64,000 bases of DNA from Sordariomycetes sp. S80-01Y (GCA_037042185.1 JAXQJY010000030.1:1116001-1180000), one strand, 5' to 3'. Shown: positions 14,600-26,090, counted from the stretch's first letter. Translations and numbers: made by a program. The notes: generated from the sequence alone by a model not told the origin.

Positions 14600-14997
14600 C
14601 TTGCCGGTGGTGTTGCAAGGGAATTGACCTGGCGGATTAGTTGGGCGATGGGGAGTGAAGTTCGGCGGAGGCTGCTTGAGGGTCGAAGATTTTGTTCAAA
14701 ATGGACCGGTGCGCGGCACTAGGGCTTGTGAGATTTGCGCCAATGAGAACAGGCCTGAGGCGGTTGGCGGGCTGCCGTACCCGTGGTTTCCCCGTAATAT
14801 TGAGCGCCCCACTTGAAGCACCAGCCACACTCCGCTCAACGACCCGAGCTGCCAAGCCACAAGTTCACTGACCCTTGTCGCGTCGCGCCTCAAGCCATCT
14901 CCTCAGGTACGACGAAGAGTAGTTTCACTCCCGGGGTTAGTGTGAATGTCCCCAACTCACAAAAGTCGAACATTCAATAAGACTTCCACGAGCGACA
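14600..14997. promoter_or_regulatory. Divergent promoter, eS6 and Ctf8
   Basis: A 398-bp intergenic region between divergently transcribed start codons. An AGCCCTAG/CTAGGGCT palindrome at 14719-14726, about 120 nt upstream of the eS6 start, resembles the TAGGG-type Tbf1 sites of ribosomal protein promoters in some ascomycetes. No TATA box is evident. Confidence 0.4.
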
Positions 14998-15474
14998 ATG
15001 GCCTCAATAAAACTACATCCTCCTCTTAAAGGGCCCAACGCGCCCTCTCCCCTCCCCCAAATTGTCCAGACCCCATCAGGCCTCGCGCTCCTCGAGCTCC
15101 AAGGCACCATCAACCACCCCAAGGATACCACCACCGGCGAGGCCCTCCCCGACTTCAACTTTGGCCGCCTCGACTTCCCAGATTACAGCCCCGACGTCAT
15201 CGGCTCGGCCTGGATGAAGAGGGTGTTCCTCTACGTGGGGAATTATCAGCGGCTGAATGGGGAGCTGAAGAAGATGCCCAAGGCGTTTGCCGTGGTGAGA
15301 AAAAAGCATTCTCCTGGTGAGGTGGATGGGGATGTGACAATGGCGAATGAAGAGGGAGAGGATCGAGGGGCCGAGGGGAAAGGGGAGGAGTTGGAGGTCG
15401 TCGAGATCATCAAATATAAGTTGATATTCTCCGGCAGACCGGAACCCGTCGGTACGGCTCACGCCCCCTCGTGA
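14998..15474 (+). CDS. CTF8: Ctf8, subunit of the Ctf18-RFC clamp loader
   Basis: Small subunit of the alternative replication factor C complex Ctf18-Dcc1-Ctf8, which loads or unloads PCNA and supports sister-chromatid cohesion. It is a single exon of 158 residues. Recognisable Ctf8 features are the N-terminal beta-rich region (LALLELQGTI), the VFLYVGNYQRLNGELKKM core and the C-terminal IIKYKLIFSGRPEPVG motif. Between them is an acidic, probably disordered insertion (about residues 103-135). Yeast Ctf8 is similar in size. The start codon has a good context (ACAATGG) and no longer in-frame start is credible. It converges with DPH1, the two stop codons lying about 158 bp apart. Confidence 0.88.
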   Translation: MASIKLHPPLKGPNAPSPLPQIVQTPSGLALLELQGTINHPKDTTTGEALPDFNFGRLDFPDYSPDVIGSAWMKRVFLYVGNYQRLNGELKKMPKAFAVVRKKHSPGEVDGDVTMANEEGEDRGAEGKGEELEVVEIIKYKLIFSGRPEPVGTAHAPS

Positions 15475-15632
15475 GCTTCTGATGGATGGAAAACTGTTCA
15501 AAAGATTACGCGGCTCGTAGACGGCATTGAGAAATGGCGGGTTTGGATATTTACATAGCATGGCGTTGGTAAGCGGTAAAGGAAGGTGCGCTTGGTTTTG
15601 GTTTATTTCAATCTACCCCTGGTCAGGGCACT

Positions 15633-17061
15633 TCACCCCGACCCAACATCGATCTCCTTGGTCCTGCCCAGCCCTTCCCGTCCGTAATAATCCATCGGGT
15701 ATACATTCTCCTTCTCCCATCCCTCCCTCACGCCCAAGACAACCAACGCCTCATACGGCGTCAACAGGGGGCGCGGGAACGCATACCCCCAGTCAATGCT
15801 CAGCCTGGGGCACGCAACCTGCACCCAGCACTCAACGTCACTCATCATCGCCAGCTTTCCCGGGAAGATCTCGCTCAGCAGCAGGTTGATGAAGGGGATG
15901 CCCTTCTCCTTGAGCCTGCGCTCGATGAGGGCCATCGTGTGCGGGTTGCCCTGCCGGCCGAGGGAGCCGAGGATGAGGCCCCATTTCGTGGCTTTCTTGG
16001 CCGTTGAGATGGCTGAAGATCGGAGCGTGCGCATTTCGTCGTGCTCGTACGTCTCACGCGTGAGCTTTCTAGAGTAGGGATCGTACCGATACGCCGGGAT
16101 GCTCGGGTTGTGAATCATGATGCTCTCGAGGTGGAAGCGCCCGTCGCCCAAGTACAAAATCAGGTCAATCTTGTCGTCATCCTTCAACCTCGGCGACGTG
16201 CACCCCAAAATCTCCCCCTTGGACAAGGGCGCGATCTGCGGGACGAGGACTGTGAACCCCGCCTTCTCCAGGGAGGACTTGACGCCGTGGATGGTGGCGT
16301 TGAACTGAATCGTCCCGACTAGCGCGATAGTCTTGCCGGTCGCGAAGTTGCGCTCAAGAGAGTTGAGTAGATGTGCAGTGTCGATGCTAATGTCTACGAA
16401 GACGTACAGGGTCTTGATCTTGGTGACGTCGACCGGTATCAGGCACGAGTGCGCGTAGTGTACCAGGAGGTCGCACCCCAGCGCCCGGGCCGTGTAGTCA
16501 TCGATGCAGCACGCACCGTAGGTGACGTCGCCCATGATGAGGGTTTCGATTCCGGGGCAGAACTGCGTGAGAATGTCGGATATAGTCGTTGCGAAGAGAA
16601 GAAGACCCTCGGGCATCTGTAGGGCGACCTTCTTGGAGCCCGATGTCCGGATGCGATGGATCGTCTTAGGGATCTCGAAGGAGTAGTTTGGTGGTAGTAA
16701 AGATATGGCAGCCTTCAGGTTCTCATCTTCTAGGATCTCTTTTGGAACTTGATTCAGCAGCCTCGGTGGACGCTTTGGCTTCGCGGCTGTCAAACGAGTC
16801 AGTGTTGGGATCTCAGTTGAATGAAGACAGGGAATGCATACGCCCGACGGCTGTGCTGTCGCCCGGGGCGCCATTTGTTTTCGATGCAGCCGTCTCGTTA
16901 GCCGTCCGACGGCCTACGAAGCGTTTCTTGGGTTGTCTGGCGACAGGTTCTGAAGGCTCGGGTTCCGAAGGTGTGGGTTGAGACGACTGAGCTGCTTGTC
17001 GTTGGGCTTCCTCTATGTCAGCGGCGATGCCGAGGTCTGTTTGGGCGCGGTCTTCCTCCAT
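15633..17061 (-). CDS. DPH1: Dph1, diphthamide synthase subunit 1
   Basis: Half of the Dph1-Dph2 non-canonical radical-SAM enzyme that transfers a 3-amino-3-carboxypropyl group from SAM to a histidine of elongation factor 2, the first step of diphthamide synthesis in the cytosol. Exons are 16842-17061 and 15633-16786 (intron 16787-16841), giving 457 residues. Three conserved iron-sulfur cysteines are visible: C166 in YGACC, C269 in EILGCTSPR and C399 in [11 protein letters not shown]. Residues 1-75 are a low-complexity leader containing KKRFVGRR, typical of eukaryotic Dph1. The open frame upstream of exon 2 is intronic; splicing restores the longer N-terminus. Confidence 0.94.
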
Positions 17062-17408
17062 TACTAGGGAAATGCAAGAAGAAAGACAAGGGAAATTGGG
17101 GTGTACGAGATTTTACGGTGCTTGGGTGGTGAGGTTGATTAGTGAAGTTCAGGTTGGGTGAGGTCTAGGGTGGAGTGACTTCCCCTCTGGGAAAGTTTTT
17201 TTTGCCCCTTGTAAGCGTTTGCCTCTCTACTTGAACAGCATGAAACTTCACCCCCTTTTCCGACGGCAACTACTAGTTTTCTACACATGATTCTTAAAAG
17301 TCCGGCGCGGGGGTATTATTCTGTTACACTGCTCTACACAATGACGCTGGCATTTGGTAATCACTGGCCATGGGGCCTATCATTAAGTACATGCAATCTC
17401 ACTACATC
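17062..17408. other. Intergenic, DPH1 promoter / aldose epimerase 3' end
   Basis: A short intergenic region upstream of DPH1 that also contains the 3' UTR of the aldose epimerase gene. A run of seven or more T at about 17209-17215 is the only low-complexity element. No gene is supported. Confidence 0.45.
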
Positions 17409-18650
17409 TTAGAGCTCCTTGATGTGCTCCTCCTGCTCCTCCTCATCGTCAAAGACGCTGAAGTGGTACCTAGCCCTCAGGACGTAGGGGTCGTCCCCGG
17501 GGCCGAAGATCTGCTTCTCCTCGCGGAACCAAGAGGGGTTGTTGATGCCGTCAATGTAGTCCTGCACCTCCATGACGACGCATCCGTACTGGGGAATAGT
17601 CCTGGGGAAGTCCTCGTCGTCGAAGATACCCTGGTCCTCCTTGAGGGTGAGGGTGCCATTCTGGCCGTTGCACGAGTAGACCTGGAAGGCGTCCTGGTCG
17701 GTGTAGATGTCGATGTTGATGCCGGACCAGGCGCTGTAGAGGGTGGCAACGGGGGAGTGGGTGCGCCAGTCGTAGTTGCCGAGCTGCTGGCGGTTGACGG
17801 TCCAGCAGTTGTCGTAGCCGGTGCAGTTGAAGCCGCAGTTGCCGTGGATCTCGTCGTCGTCGAAGGAGGCGCCGATCTGCTTGGGCTCGGACCAGAAGTC
17901 GTTGACGCTGCCCTTCTTGTTGGCGAGGATCTCGCCGGTGGGGATGAGGATGTTGTCGACGGCAACGCGCTGGCCCGAGTAGGGCAGGTGCAGGGAGTGG
18001 TTGAGGGCGGACTGGGTCTCGTTGTTGGCGAAGCCGTCGAGGTTCCAGTAGGCGTGGGAGCTCAGCATGATGGGCGTCTTCTTTGTAGTGGGAATGCCGA
18101 CCATGCTGATGTCCCAGTCGTTCCCGTCGATGGTGTAGGTGATGTAGCTGATGACCTCACCCGGGAAGCCCTCCTTGCCGTCCGGGTCGACGATCTTGAA
18201 AGTGAGGCTGCTGTCGGTGTGGGCCTCGACGGTGAAGTTCCTCCAGCCCCAGCCGTCCTTGCCGCCGTGCAGACTGTCGAGCCCATCCGGGTGCTCCTCA
18301 GTCGGGTTGTCGTTGGCCGTGATGTGGTACTCCTCGCCATCAATCTCAAAGGTGGAGTTCTTGATGCGGTTGGCGTAGCGGCCCACGACGCTGCCGTAGT
18401 TGGGGTGCTGGCCGTCGAGGGTGTAGTAGGTGGCGTTGTCCCAGCCGGCGATGATGTCGCGCTCGATGCCGTGCTTGTCCTTGATGTGTAGGTCCGAGAT
18501 GGAGGCGCCGTAGGGGACGAAGCCGGCCTTGATAGTCTTGGACTCGATCCAGTACTTGCCGTCCTTGTCGGGCTTGGGCTTGGTGTCGTTCCTCGCGGCC
18601 GACACGAAGCCGACGGCGAGGGCGAGGCTGGTGAGGGACTTGAGCTGCAT
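17409..18650 (-). CDS. Secreted aldose 1-epimerase (galactose mutarotase family)
   Basis: Interconverts alpha and beta anomers of aldoses. It is a single exon of 413 residues. I chose the ATG at 18650 rather than the longer frame starting at 18704 because it begins MQLKSLTSLALAVGFVSAA, a clear signal peptide with a predicted cut after residue 18 or 19. GalM-fold features are GRYANRIKNSTF, the catalytic acid His in SSHAYWNLDG (H199) and the catalytic base Glu in VVMEVQDY (E361). Several N-x-S/T sequons and paired cysteines (GNCGFNCTGYDNC) fit an extracellular protein. The C-terminus is acidic (DDEEEQEEHIKEL). It probably acts on sugars released outside the cell; the exact substrate cannot be read from sequence. 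Confidence 0.9.
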   Translation of the reverse strand: MQLKSLTSLALAVGFVSAARNDTKPKPDKDGKYWIESKTIKAGFVPYGASISDLHIKDKHGIERDIIAGWDNATYYTLDGQHPNYGSVVGRYANRIKNSTFEIDGEEYHITANDNPTEEHPDGLDSLHGGKDGWGWRNFTVEAHTDSSLTFKIVDPDGKEGFPGEVISYITYTIDGNDWDISMVGIPTTKKTPIMLSSHAYWNLDGFANNETQSALNHSLHLPYSGQRVAVDNILIPTGEILANKKGSVNDFWSEPKQIGASFDDDEIHGNCGFNCTGYDNCWTVNRQQLGNYDWRTHSPVATLYSAWSGINIDIYTDQDAFQVYSCNGQNGTLTLKEDQGIFDDEDFPRTIPQYGCVVMEVQDYIDGINNPSWFREEKQIFGPGDDPYVLRARYHFSVFDDEEEQEEHIKEL

Positions 18651-20381
18651 TGCCACGATTCGCGAGCTTGTCCGTGCGGTGACTGGAGATGGTAAACAGG
18701 CCAATGGCTTGTCAGAAGCTCAATTGAGTGGTGGGAAGGGCCTGGGAGGGGAACAACGCAGGTGGCATCCCCAAGCGAAGCTCTGGGGCAGACGCGGCTA
18801 TAAGTAAGGTAAACAGGCGACGGGCCCAGCACGCCTTGCTCTGCCTCGCCCACCCTCCATCTCGCACGAGCTCCTCCGCATCTTGTAGGTGACCACGAGA
18901 GTGGAGGCCAGGGACAAGGGCCGATCACAGCCTGACTGGTGCGTTTAATGTGGTATCGAGGACCATGGCAAAAGGGCCAGCCGGAGCAAGACGCCGCTTT
19001 ACGCAGTAGTCACTCGCCTGACTCGGACCAGCCTCCCACTTGCCACCTAATCCCTCAAGACTATACTAAATTGGCCAGACCTGTTACCACCAACTGCCGT
19101 GGGAACGGTCGGGGTGCGTGGGACCGACAAGAGGTGAGGGTAAAGCGGCACTGGTATATTCCCGACCGATGCGCCTCCAAGCCGCCCCAATGGCAGCTCG
19201 CGCTTCCCCGCATGGGGGAGATGATGTCAATCCCTTCCCTTCCCAAAGTCCGGGGTCGGGGATGAATGCCATGCATCGAGCACGAGTGACAGTATCACCT
19301 CAACCTTCGCGCAGCGCAGTCACACGAGATTGAGCTGTTTTCTGCCTCTTTTTACAGACCATGCTGTCCGTCAGGCCGATTTCTTTCTCTTCCCCCACAG
19401 CCAACCCTCACTCAGAGCAACAGCGAGCGGTCACTCATCGTCGCTGCGTGCTGTGAGACGACGCATGTACATACCTGCTCATAGCACTTTTGCCATTAAG
19501 AGCCGGCGCCGGCTCTACTCAATGGCCACAATTATTGCCCGGCCCCGGCTTCCACTCGCTCGCTTCCCCAACGCCCAACACGGTTCGAGACCCTCGTCCG
19601 AGCTCTCGTTCCGCCTTCCTCCCCCGCGCTGTGGCTGGCTACCACGGCACGATGTTACAACAGCACTAATCGGAGTCGTTCGCTGCATCTCTGTGCGGGG
19701 GTTTGCTCTTCAGCTTGCAGGCACATGGCACATGGGGCTCCCAGGCCATGGCTTTCTAATTCCGGACTAAATTTTACCAAGCGTCGCCAGATAAATTGTT
19801 TCCCCTCGTTCTGAGCAGCCTTGATGTCCCTGCAATCACATCGCGAGCCTCGTCGTGAGCGGCAACGTCCCCCCGGGGAGCGGACGGCCTCACTGACACA
19901 CGTCGCTTCCTGCAGCCCAACAAACTCAGACTAACCTGCAGAAGGCAAAAGGGCCGAAAGGCTCCTCTTTGTCATGAACAGGGAATTGCCAACGAGGTTG
20001 TCGACACAGGGCACGAAAGCCGCCAGTGATCGCCCTCGGGTGTCGGCCTGTTCAACGTCAGCTGCACCCAAAACGTCATCCGCTAGTCTACACCACACCA
20101 CATCCTCTTCTCCAATTGCACATGCCACATGATGGCCATCTTGGGCGCTGCTGGGTGAATGCTGAATGGCATTGGTCTGACTATGTGCAGCAGCTCCAGG
20201 ATTCCGCTCCGGTTGGTCAAGTTGTACTAAGAAATGCAATAATCAAGGTGATGGTAAAGGACACTAAGCGCATCTCTTGCTACCGGACATCCCCTCCGTC
20301 TCCTCCCCCCGTATACAACAAATGATGCCATGCGCGCGACTCAAAATATTCCAACCTAGTCTATTATACCTCTCCTCCCAA
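18651..20381. other. 1.7-kb intergenic region
   Basis: This lies between the aldose epimerase start and the V-ATPase subunit B stop, so it holds the epimerase promoter and the V-ATPase 3' UTR. Open frames such as 19330-19770 have no domain, no favourable composition and no splice-supported extension. It is read as non-coding. Confidence 0.5.
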
Positions 20382-22243
20382 TCATGCGTCGATCAGGTTC
20401 TCCTCGTTCTGCTGCTGGCTGTTCTCGTCCACATTCTGCTTCTGCTTGCCCTTCGACTTGGCCTCCTTCTGCGCCCGCTGGTAGAACTCGTTGAGCACCT
20501 TGGCGGGGATACGGTTGAGCAGGTCCTTGGGGTAGATGCGGAGCAGGCTCCACGCCAGATCCAGCGATTCGTAGATGGAACGCTGCTCGTAAGGTCCCTG
20601 GGCGATGAACTGACGCTCGAACTTGTCAAGGAACTCCAGCGACAGCTTGTCCTCTGCCGAAAGAGCTTCCTCACCGACGACTGCCTTCATGGCCGCCGCG
20701 TCACGACCGATGGCGTACTTGGCGTACAGTTGGTTGGACACATCACCGTGGTCCTTGCGCGTCATACCCTCACCAATAGCCGACTTCATCAAACGCGACA
20801 GCGAGGGAAGGACGTTGATGGGCGGGTAGATGCCGCGGTTGTGCATGGCCTGGTCGACGAAGATCTGACCCTCGGTAATGTACCCAGTCAAATCGGGGAT
20901 AGGGTGGGTGATATCGTTGTTCGGCATGGTCAAGATGGGAATCTGTGTGATGGAACCGTTGCGGCCCGTCACACGACCAGCACGCTCGTAGATGGTCGAC
21001 AAATCCGTGTACATGTAACCGGGGAAACCACGTCGACCAGGCACTTCTTCACGGGCAGCAGACACCTCACGGAGGGCGTCACAGTACGCCGACAGATCGG
21101 TAAGAATAACCAACACGTGCTTCTCCAGTTGATAGGCGTAGTATTCGGCGGTCGTAAGGGCGAGGCGAGGAGTAATGATACGCTCGATGCTAGAAGGGGG
21201 TCAGCTCGACGCTCACGTAGGCCAAGATTTTGCGACTTACGTAGGATCGTTGGCAAGGTTGAGGAAAAGGGTAGTACGCTCCAAAGAACCGTTCTCCTCG
21301 AAATCGCGAGTGAAGAAACGGGCAGTCTCCAAGTTGACACCCATGGCACCAAAGACAATCGAGAAGTTGTCCTCATGGCCATCGTGCGTTCCCTTGTTGG
21401 TGATACCCTGCTTCTGGACAAGACCAGCCTGTCGGCAAATCTGGGCAGCGATGTCGTTGTGAGGCAGACCGGCAGCGGAGAAAATGGGGATCTTCTGTCC
21501 ACGGGCGACCGAGTTCATCGTGTCAATGGCGGAGATACCGGTCGAGATCATCTCTTCGGGGTATTCCTAGGCTGGTCAGCTCTCAACTTTGAAAGGGCTC
21601 TGGGCAATACTTACTCGGGAGAAGGGGTTGATGGGGTTTCCGTTAATGTCGAGGTAGTCCTCAGCCAGGACCTTGGGGCCCTTGTCGATGGCACGACCTG
21701 AACCATCAAAGATACGGCCAAGCATGTCCTCGGACACGCCAATCTTCAGACTGTGGCCAGTGAACTCGACTTTAGTCTACTTTCGTCAGCATCCGCAGCG
21801 GTCATAAGACCAACCGTTACTGTCGTACCTTCTTCACATCAATGCCAGAGGTTCCCTCGAAGACCTATGCAAATCGTCAATAGTCGCTCGCTGATCGTCG
21901 TTCCATTCGGCCATACCTGGACAACGGCACGGTCACCTATCAACAAGTCAGCGATTTGCTTATTCAAAACTCTCCAAGATCTTTGATGAGCATACCTCGA
22001 GCCTCCAGGACTTCACCAGCGCGCTCCGTGCCATCGGGCAGGGTAAGCGACACAATCTCCTTGTACTTGGGGAATTTGACCTGGGCAACACGTTAGCCCA
22101 CTACGAACTTCCACATATCCACTCCCGGGGTTCTGCCTCACATTCTCGAGAATGACCAGAGGACCGTTGATACCGCCAACAGTGTTGTACCGAATCCTCG
22201 GGATGATGGAGTACGATGACGACTCGCGCGGGTCGGTCGACAT
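20382..22243 (-). CDS. VMA2: V-type proton ATPase subunit B
   Basis: Non-catalytic nucleotide-binding subunit of the V1 sector of the vacuolar proton pump. Seven exons in gene order: 22142-22243, 21996-22080, 21917-21936, 21829-21864, 21615-21776, 21241-21566 and 20382-21189, giving 512 residues, the normal family length. Diagnostic stretches are [35 protein letters not shown], the signature [18 protein letters not shown], and [20 protein letters not shown]. Two internal exons are very small (20 and 36 nt), and all six introns are 48-61 nt. The C-terminus is a Lys/Gln-rich tail ending ENLIDA. All phases were checked to join in frame. Confidence 0.96.
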
Positions 22244-22822
22244 GGCGGGCGGCTAGCTCTCGACCCGGGGGACGAGTAGATGAGAGGTAAAATAGGACTT
22301 GGTAAGCAAGAAGAGCTCGGCGTCGACAGCTCTTCGATGTTGAGGGAGCGGAGCGGTGGAGGGGAGCGGGTGGTCGACGACGGAGAGGGACGAATGAGGT
22401 TGGATTAGAGGAGGTTGAGCAGTGATGAGCTTCCTGCTAACGGTGCCAGTGGCCGTCCGCCGTTGCTGCTGCCCGTGCCAAACAAGTGGAGACGAGCCAG
22501 CCGCGCTGGGGGAGGAACGGTGACATCACATGACTGTCTCACCGTCCCCTCCTGCACGCCGAACCCCGAGATATACCGTCAGCTGCTCGACTATATCTTG
22601 GTACGATGATAAAATGTACCGGGTCGGAAGAAAATTTATTTTTCTGGTGGTTGCTTCTTTCACTGATTGAATTTTCTGTGTAATGCACAGATCACTGTAC
22701 CGTGGGCGAGGTTGGCTCCCAACAGCCCCAGTCGAATACAGAAGCAAACGGTTAGCAGAAGAGAGGTAACAATACAGTAGCTCTGTAAGGCTATGCGATG
22801 CCATCTGATCGGTATCTTAACC
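22244..22822. other. V-ATPase B promoter region
   Basis: This lies between the V-ATPase B start codon and the HMG-CoA lyase stop codon, both on the minus strand. It should hold the V-ATPase promoter and the lyase 3' UTR. A TCACATGA element near 22526-22533 is an E-box-like sequence. No gene is supported. Confidence 0.4.
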
Positions 22823-24007
22823 CTAGCCCTTCACCTCCTCAGCCATATCTCTCAACCTAGCCCCCAGCACCGCCTTGCCAACGGTACTATCATTCGGCCT
22901 ACCCAGCTCCCCAGTGATCCACTGTCCGATATCTGCCATAGCATCCAGGTCAACCCCAGTGTCCATTCCGAGAGTCTCCATAAAGTAGATCATATTTTCC
23001 GTGGCGACGTTCCCCGTCGCTCCAGGGCTGTAAGGGCACCCTCCCAGTCCACCAACACTCGAGTCAAAGGTCCTGATCCCATGCTCCAGACTCACAGCTG
23101 TGTTGACCAGCGCCTGGCCATACGTGTCGTGGAAATGCATAGCAATATCCTCTGTCCGGATGCCCGCCGCTCCTAGAGATTTGAGCAGCATGGAGGTCCT
23201 CGGCGCAGTGCCCATGCCAGTGGTATCGCCCAGCGAGATCTCATCAGCACCGCTCTCCAACAAGTCCGCCGCAATCTCCGCCACACGATGAGGGTCAACA
23301 TCGAAACCTTCGAAAGGGCAACCCAGCACGACAGAAATGTACGCCCGCACCTTCATGCCCATGGCCTTGGCATCCTGGATGACAGCCTTGAAGCGCTCCA
23401 ACGACGTCTTGATGTCGCAGTTGAGGTTCTTCTGTGAGAAGGACTCTGTGGCTGCAGCAAATACAGCGATCTCGACGGCGGGCTTGGTGATAGATTCATG
23501 GATGTTGGCCGGTTGGGCTTGTGTAGAGTATGCTTCGGGGTGGGATTTAAGGAGGGTCGCCGCGTTGGTCAGGCCTTTGGTGTTGGGTGCGAGGAAGGAG
23601 TACGAAACCGGCACGGGTGCTTGGACTTTCTTTTCGATAATATGTTGCAGAATCTCGCTGGAATTGGCCATCTATTCGTCAAGTGTTAGTCCATATCCAT
23701 GTGATGAATGGCGCGAGCGTACCTGTGGCACCCACTTCGGCGCCACGAAGCTTCCGGCCTCGATTGTCCTCAGTCCAGTTTTCGCCAGCCTCTCAATCAA
23801 TTCAATCTTCGTCCCAAGCGGAATGATGGTTTTCTCGTTCTGCAGCCCATCCCTAGGTCCCACCTCGACGAGCTTGACATGGTTGTCCGAAGCTTGCGGT
23901 TGCGTGGCACTGGCCGTCGCAAACGTTCGACGAAGAGGCTGCACGCGCGGGGCGCGTGGAGTGGTGTGTCTGCATGCGCGACAGACGACCTGGCGGAGAA
24001 GAGCCAT
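22823..24007 (-). CDS. Hydroxymethylglutaryl-CoA lyase, mitochondrial
   Basis: Cleaves HMG-CoA to acetoacetate and acetyl-CoA, the last step of leucine breakdown. Exons are 23723-24007 and 22823-23671 (intron 23672-23722), giving 377 residues. The Arg-rich, acid-free N-terminus (about residues 1-35) looks like a mitochondrial targeting sequence. TIM-barrel active-site residues are R52-D53 in VGPRDGLQNE, metal-binding H274 and H276 in MHFHDTYGQ, and the catalytic cysteine C307 in the GGLGGCPYSPGATGN signature. There is no C-terminal peroxisomal tripeptide. The Met at the start of exon 2 is internal: splicing joins WVPQ to MANSSE. Confidence 0.94.
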
Positions 24008-24392
24008 GATTGTGGATTATGCGAGGAGTTCTTAAGGCATTGAATGTGGGAGAGCTCGATGTTGTTGGGAGGAAGTCTGGGGTTGGAGGCTCTGGATGAT
24101 CCATTGCCGATCGCCTACCGTCGGCTCTCTCCCCCCACGACTCGCCCGAGGCACTAATGATCAACTCGGGACAACACATCGGCTTAATGCGCCTTGCAGG
24201 AAAAACTAGGTCTACGGGTCAACGTAAAGAGTGCTGCAGGGCATTAGAACAGTCATCTACAATTATTTTCAGCATTAAAAAGTGAAACCGGTGGAACCGG
24301 CAGAGAAGACACACCCCCTTTTTGGGTATAGGCAACTGCAGGCTACAAATTCGTGTCTGGACCGCAAGGTCTGAAGTTCTCAAAAACATCGT
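24008..24392. other. HMG-CoA lyase promoter / alpha-tubulin 3' flank
   Basis: An intergenic stretch between two minus-strand genes. It includes an A/T-rich patch around 24255-24290 near the tubulin 3' end that may hold its poly(A) signals. No gene is supported. Confidence 0.4.
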
Positions 24393-26090
24393 CTAGTACT
24401 CGGCCTCAAGCTCCTCCTCGCCCATGGAGTCGGCAGCAACCTCCTCGTAATCGCGCTCAAGAGCAGCCAAGTCCTCACGCGCCTCAGAGAACTCTCCCTC
24501 CTCCATACCCTCACCAACGTACCAGTGAACGAACGCGCGCTTGGAGTGCATAAGATCGAACTTGTGGCTAAGAGATGACCAAGCCTCGGCAATGGCGGTC
24601 GTGTTGGAAAGCATACAACTACTAGAATTAGCAACATTCGTTTCTCAAGATCCGTATAGACTTACACAGCACGGTCGACCTTGGCGAGGTCACCGTTGGG
24701 CACGTTCTCAGGAGCCTGGTAGCAGATGCCAAGCTTGAAACCGGTAGGGCACCAATCAACGAACTGGATGGTACGCTTGGTCTTAAGAGTAGCAACGGCG
24801 GCGTGAGCGTCCTTAGGGACGACGTCACCGCGGTACAGCAGGCATGTAGCCATGTACTTGCCCAGTCTAGGATCACACTTGACCATCTGGTTGTTGGGCT
24901 CGAAGCAGCTCATTGTCATCTCTTGAACAGAGTTGGCCTCGTGGGCGGCCTTGGCGGCCGAAATGACGGGAGAGTAGGCGACAAGCGGGAAGTGGATGCG
25001 GGGGTAAGGGACCAGGTTGGTCTGGAACTCGTTCAAGTCAACGTTGAGGGAGCCGTCGAAGCGGAGGGAGGCGGTGATAGAAGACACAACTACGTTTGTC
25101 AGCATGTACAAGCCCTCATGGGAATCGATAGTTCTCACCCTGAGCGATCAGACGGTTCAGGTTCTCGTAGTTGGGGCGCTCGAGACCAAGGTTGCGGCGG
25201 CAGATGTCGTAGATAGCCTCGTTGTCGACCATGAAGGAGCAGTCGGAGTGCTCGAGGGTGGTGTGGGTGGTGAGGATGGAGTTGTAAGGCTCGACGACTG
25301 AGGTGGCGGTCTGAGGGGCAGGGTAGACACAGAACTCCAGCTTGGACTTCTTGCCATAGTCAATCGACAAGCGCTCCATAAGAAGAGCGCCGAAACCAGA
25401 GCCGGTTCCACCACCGAAAGAGTGGAAGACCAAGAAGCCCTGAAGACCGACACAGTTATCGGCGACACGGCGGATCTTCTCGAGGACACCCTCGATCAGC
25501 TCCTTGCCAACAGTGTAGTGACCACGGGCGTAGTTGTTGGAAGCATCCTCCTTGCCGGAGATCATCATCTCAGGGTGGAAAAGGTTGCGGTAGGTACCAG
25601 TGCGAACCTCGTCGATGACATTGGGCTCGAGATCGCAGTAGATGGCGCGGGGCACGTACTTGCCCTGGCCTGCTGTGCGTTAGATATCAACGCGGTCGAG
25701 GTGTCTTGTCTTGCTCACCAGTCTCAGAGAAGAAGGTGCTGAAGCCTTGGTCGGGGTCCTGAGCCTTGCGCTCCTCGGTGAGGTAACCATCGGGCTGTGG
25801 TTGCAATTAGCGGGTGCGCTCGTCGAAACGGTCTCGGATCGTCCGTACCTGAATGCCGTGCTCGAGGCAGTAAAGCTGCATGTGTTAGCGGGATGGTCAC
25901 CGGAGCTTTTGGACATGGCGAAAAGCTTACCTCCCAGCACGAGTTGGCAATTTGGCAGCCGGCCTGGCCGACTATTTGATCGCGTTAGCAACTTCGATAA
26001 GCTTCACCGGCGGTCCTCCACGGCGGGCGGTGAAGACGCGTTCCATGTGGTTGCGGGGGACGTACCGTGGATGTTGATGACCTCACGCAT
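24393..26090 (-). CDS. Alpha-tubulin
   Basis: GTP-binding subunit of the alpha/beta-tubulin dimer. Seven exons in gene order: 26066-26090, 25931-25971, 25849-25875, 25719-25794, 25139-25669, 24666-25089 and 24393-24618, giving 449 residues. It starts [19 protein letters not shown], has the glycine loop [11 protein letters not shown], the alpha-type [18 protein letters not shown] and [15 protein letters not shown] stretches, and ends EEELEAEY with a C-terminal Tyr recognised by CAP-Gly proteins. The loop that carries acetylated Lys40 in animals reads [14 protein letters not shown], so that site is not conserved, as in many fungi. The first four coding exons are 25, 41, 27 and 76 nt. Filamentous fungi usually have two alpha-tubulin genes; which one this is cannot be decided here. 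Confidence 0.97.

Noticed and set aside
13796-14722. 308-codon plus-strand frame opposite RPS6
   Set aside because: Antisense of a highly conserved ribosomal protein, with antisense-type composition and running through its introns.
17370-18491. Long plus-strand open frame (373 codons) opposite the aldose epimerase gene
   Set aside because: It is the antisense shadow of a clearly homologous enzyme. Its Val/Asp/Leu/Gly-rich composition is the complement of high-GC codon use.
19330-19770. 146-residue open frame in the gap between the aldose epimerase and V-ATPase B
   Set aside because: It has no domain, no signal peptide, atypical Arg/Pro/Ser composition, and no splice-supported extension. It is likely a chance frame in GC-rich DNA.
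20277-21701. 474-codon plus-strand frame opposite V-ATPase B
   Set aside because: Antisense shadow spanning exons and introns of a conserved gene, with no domain of its own.
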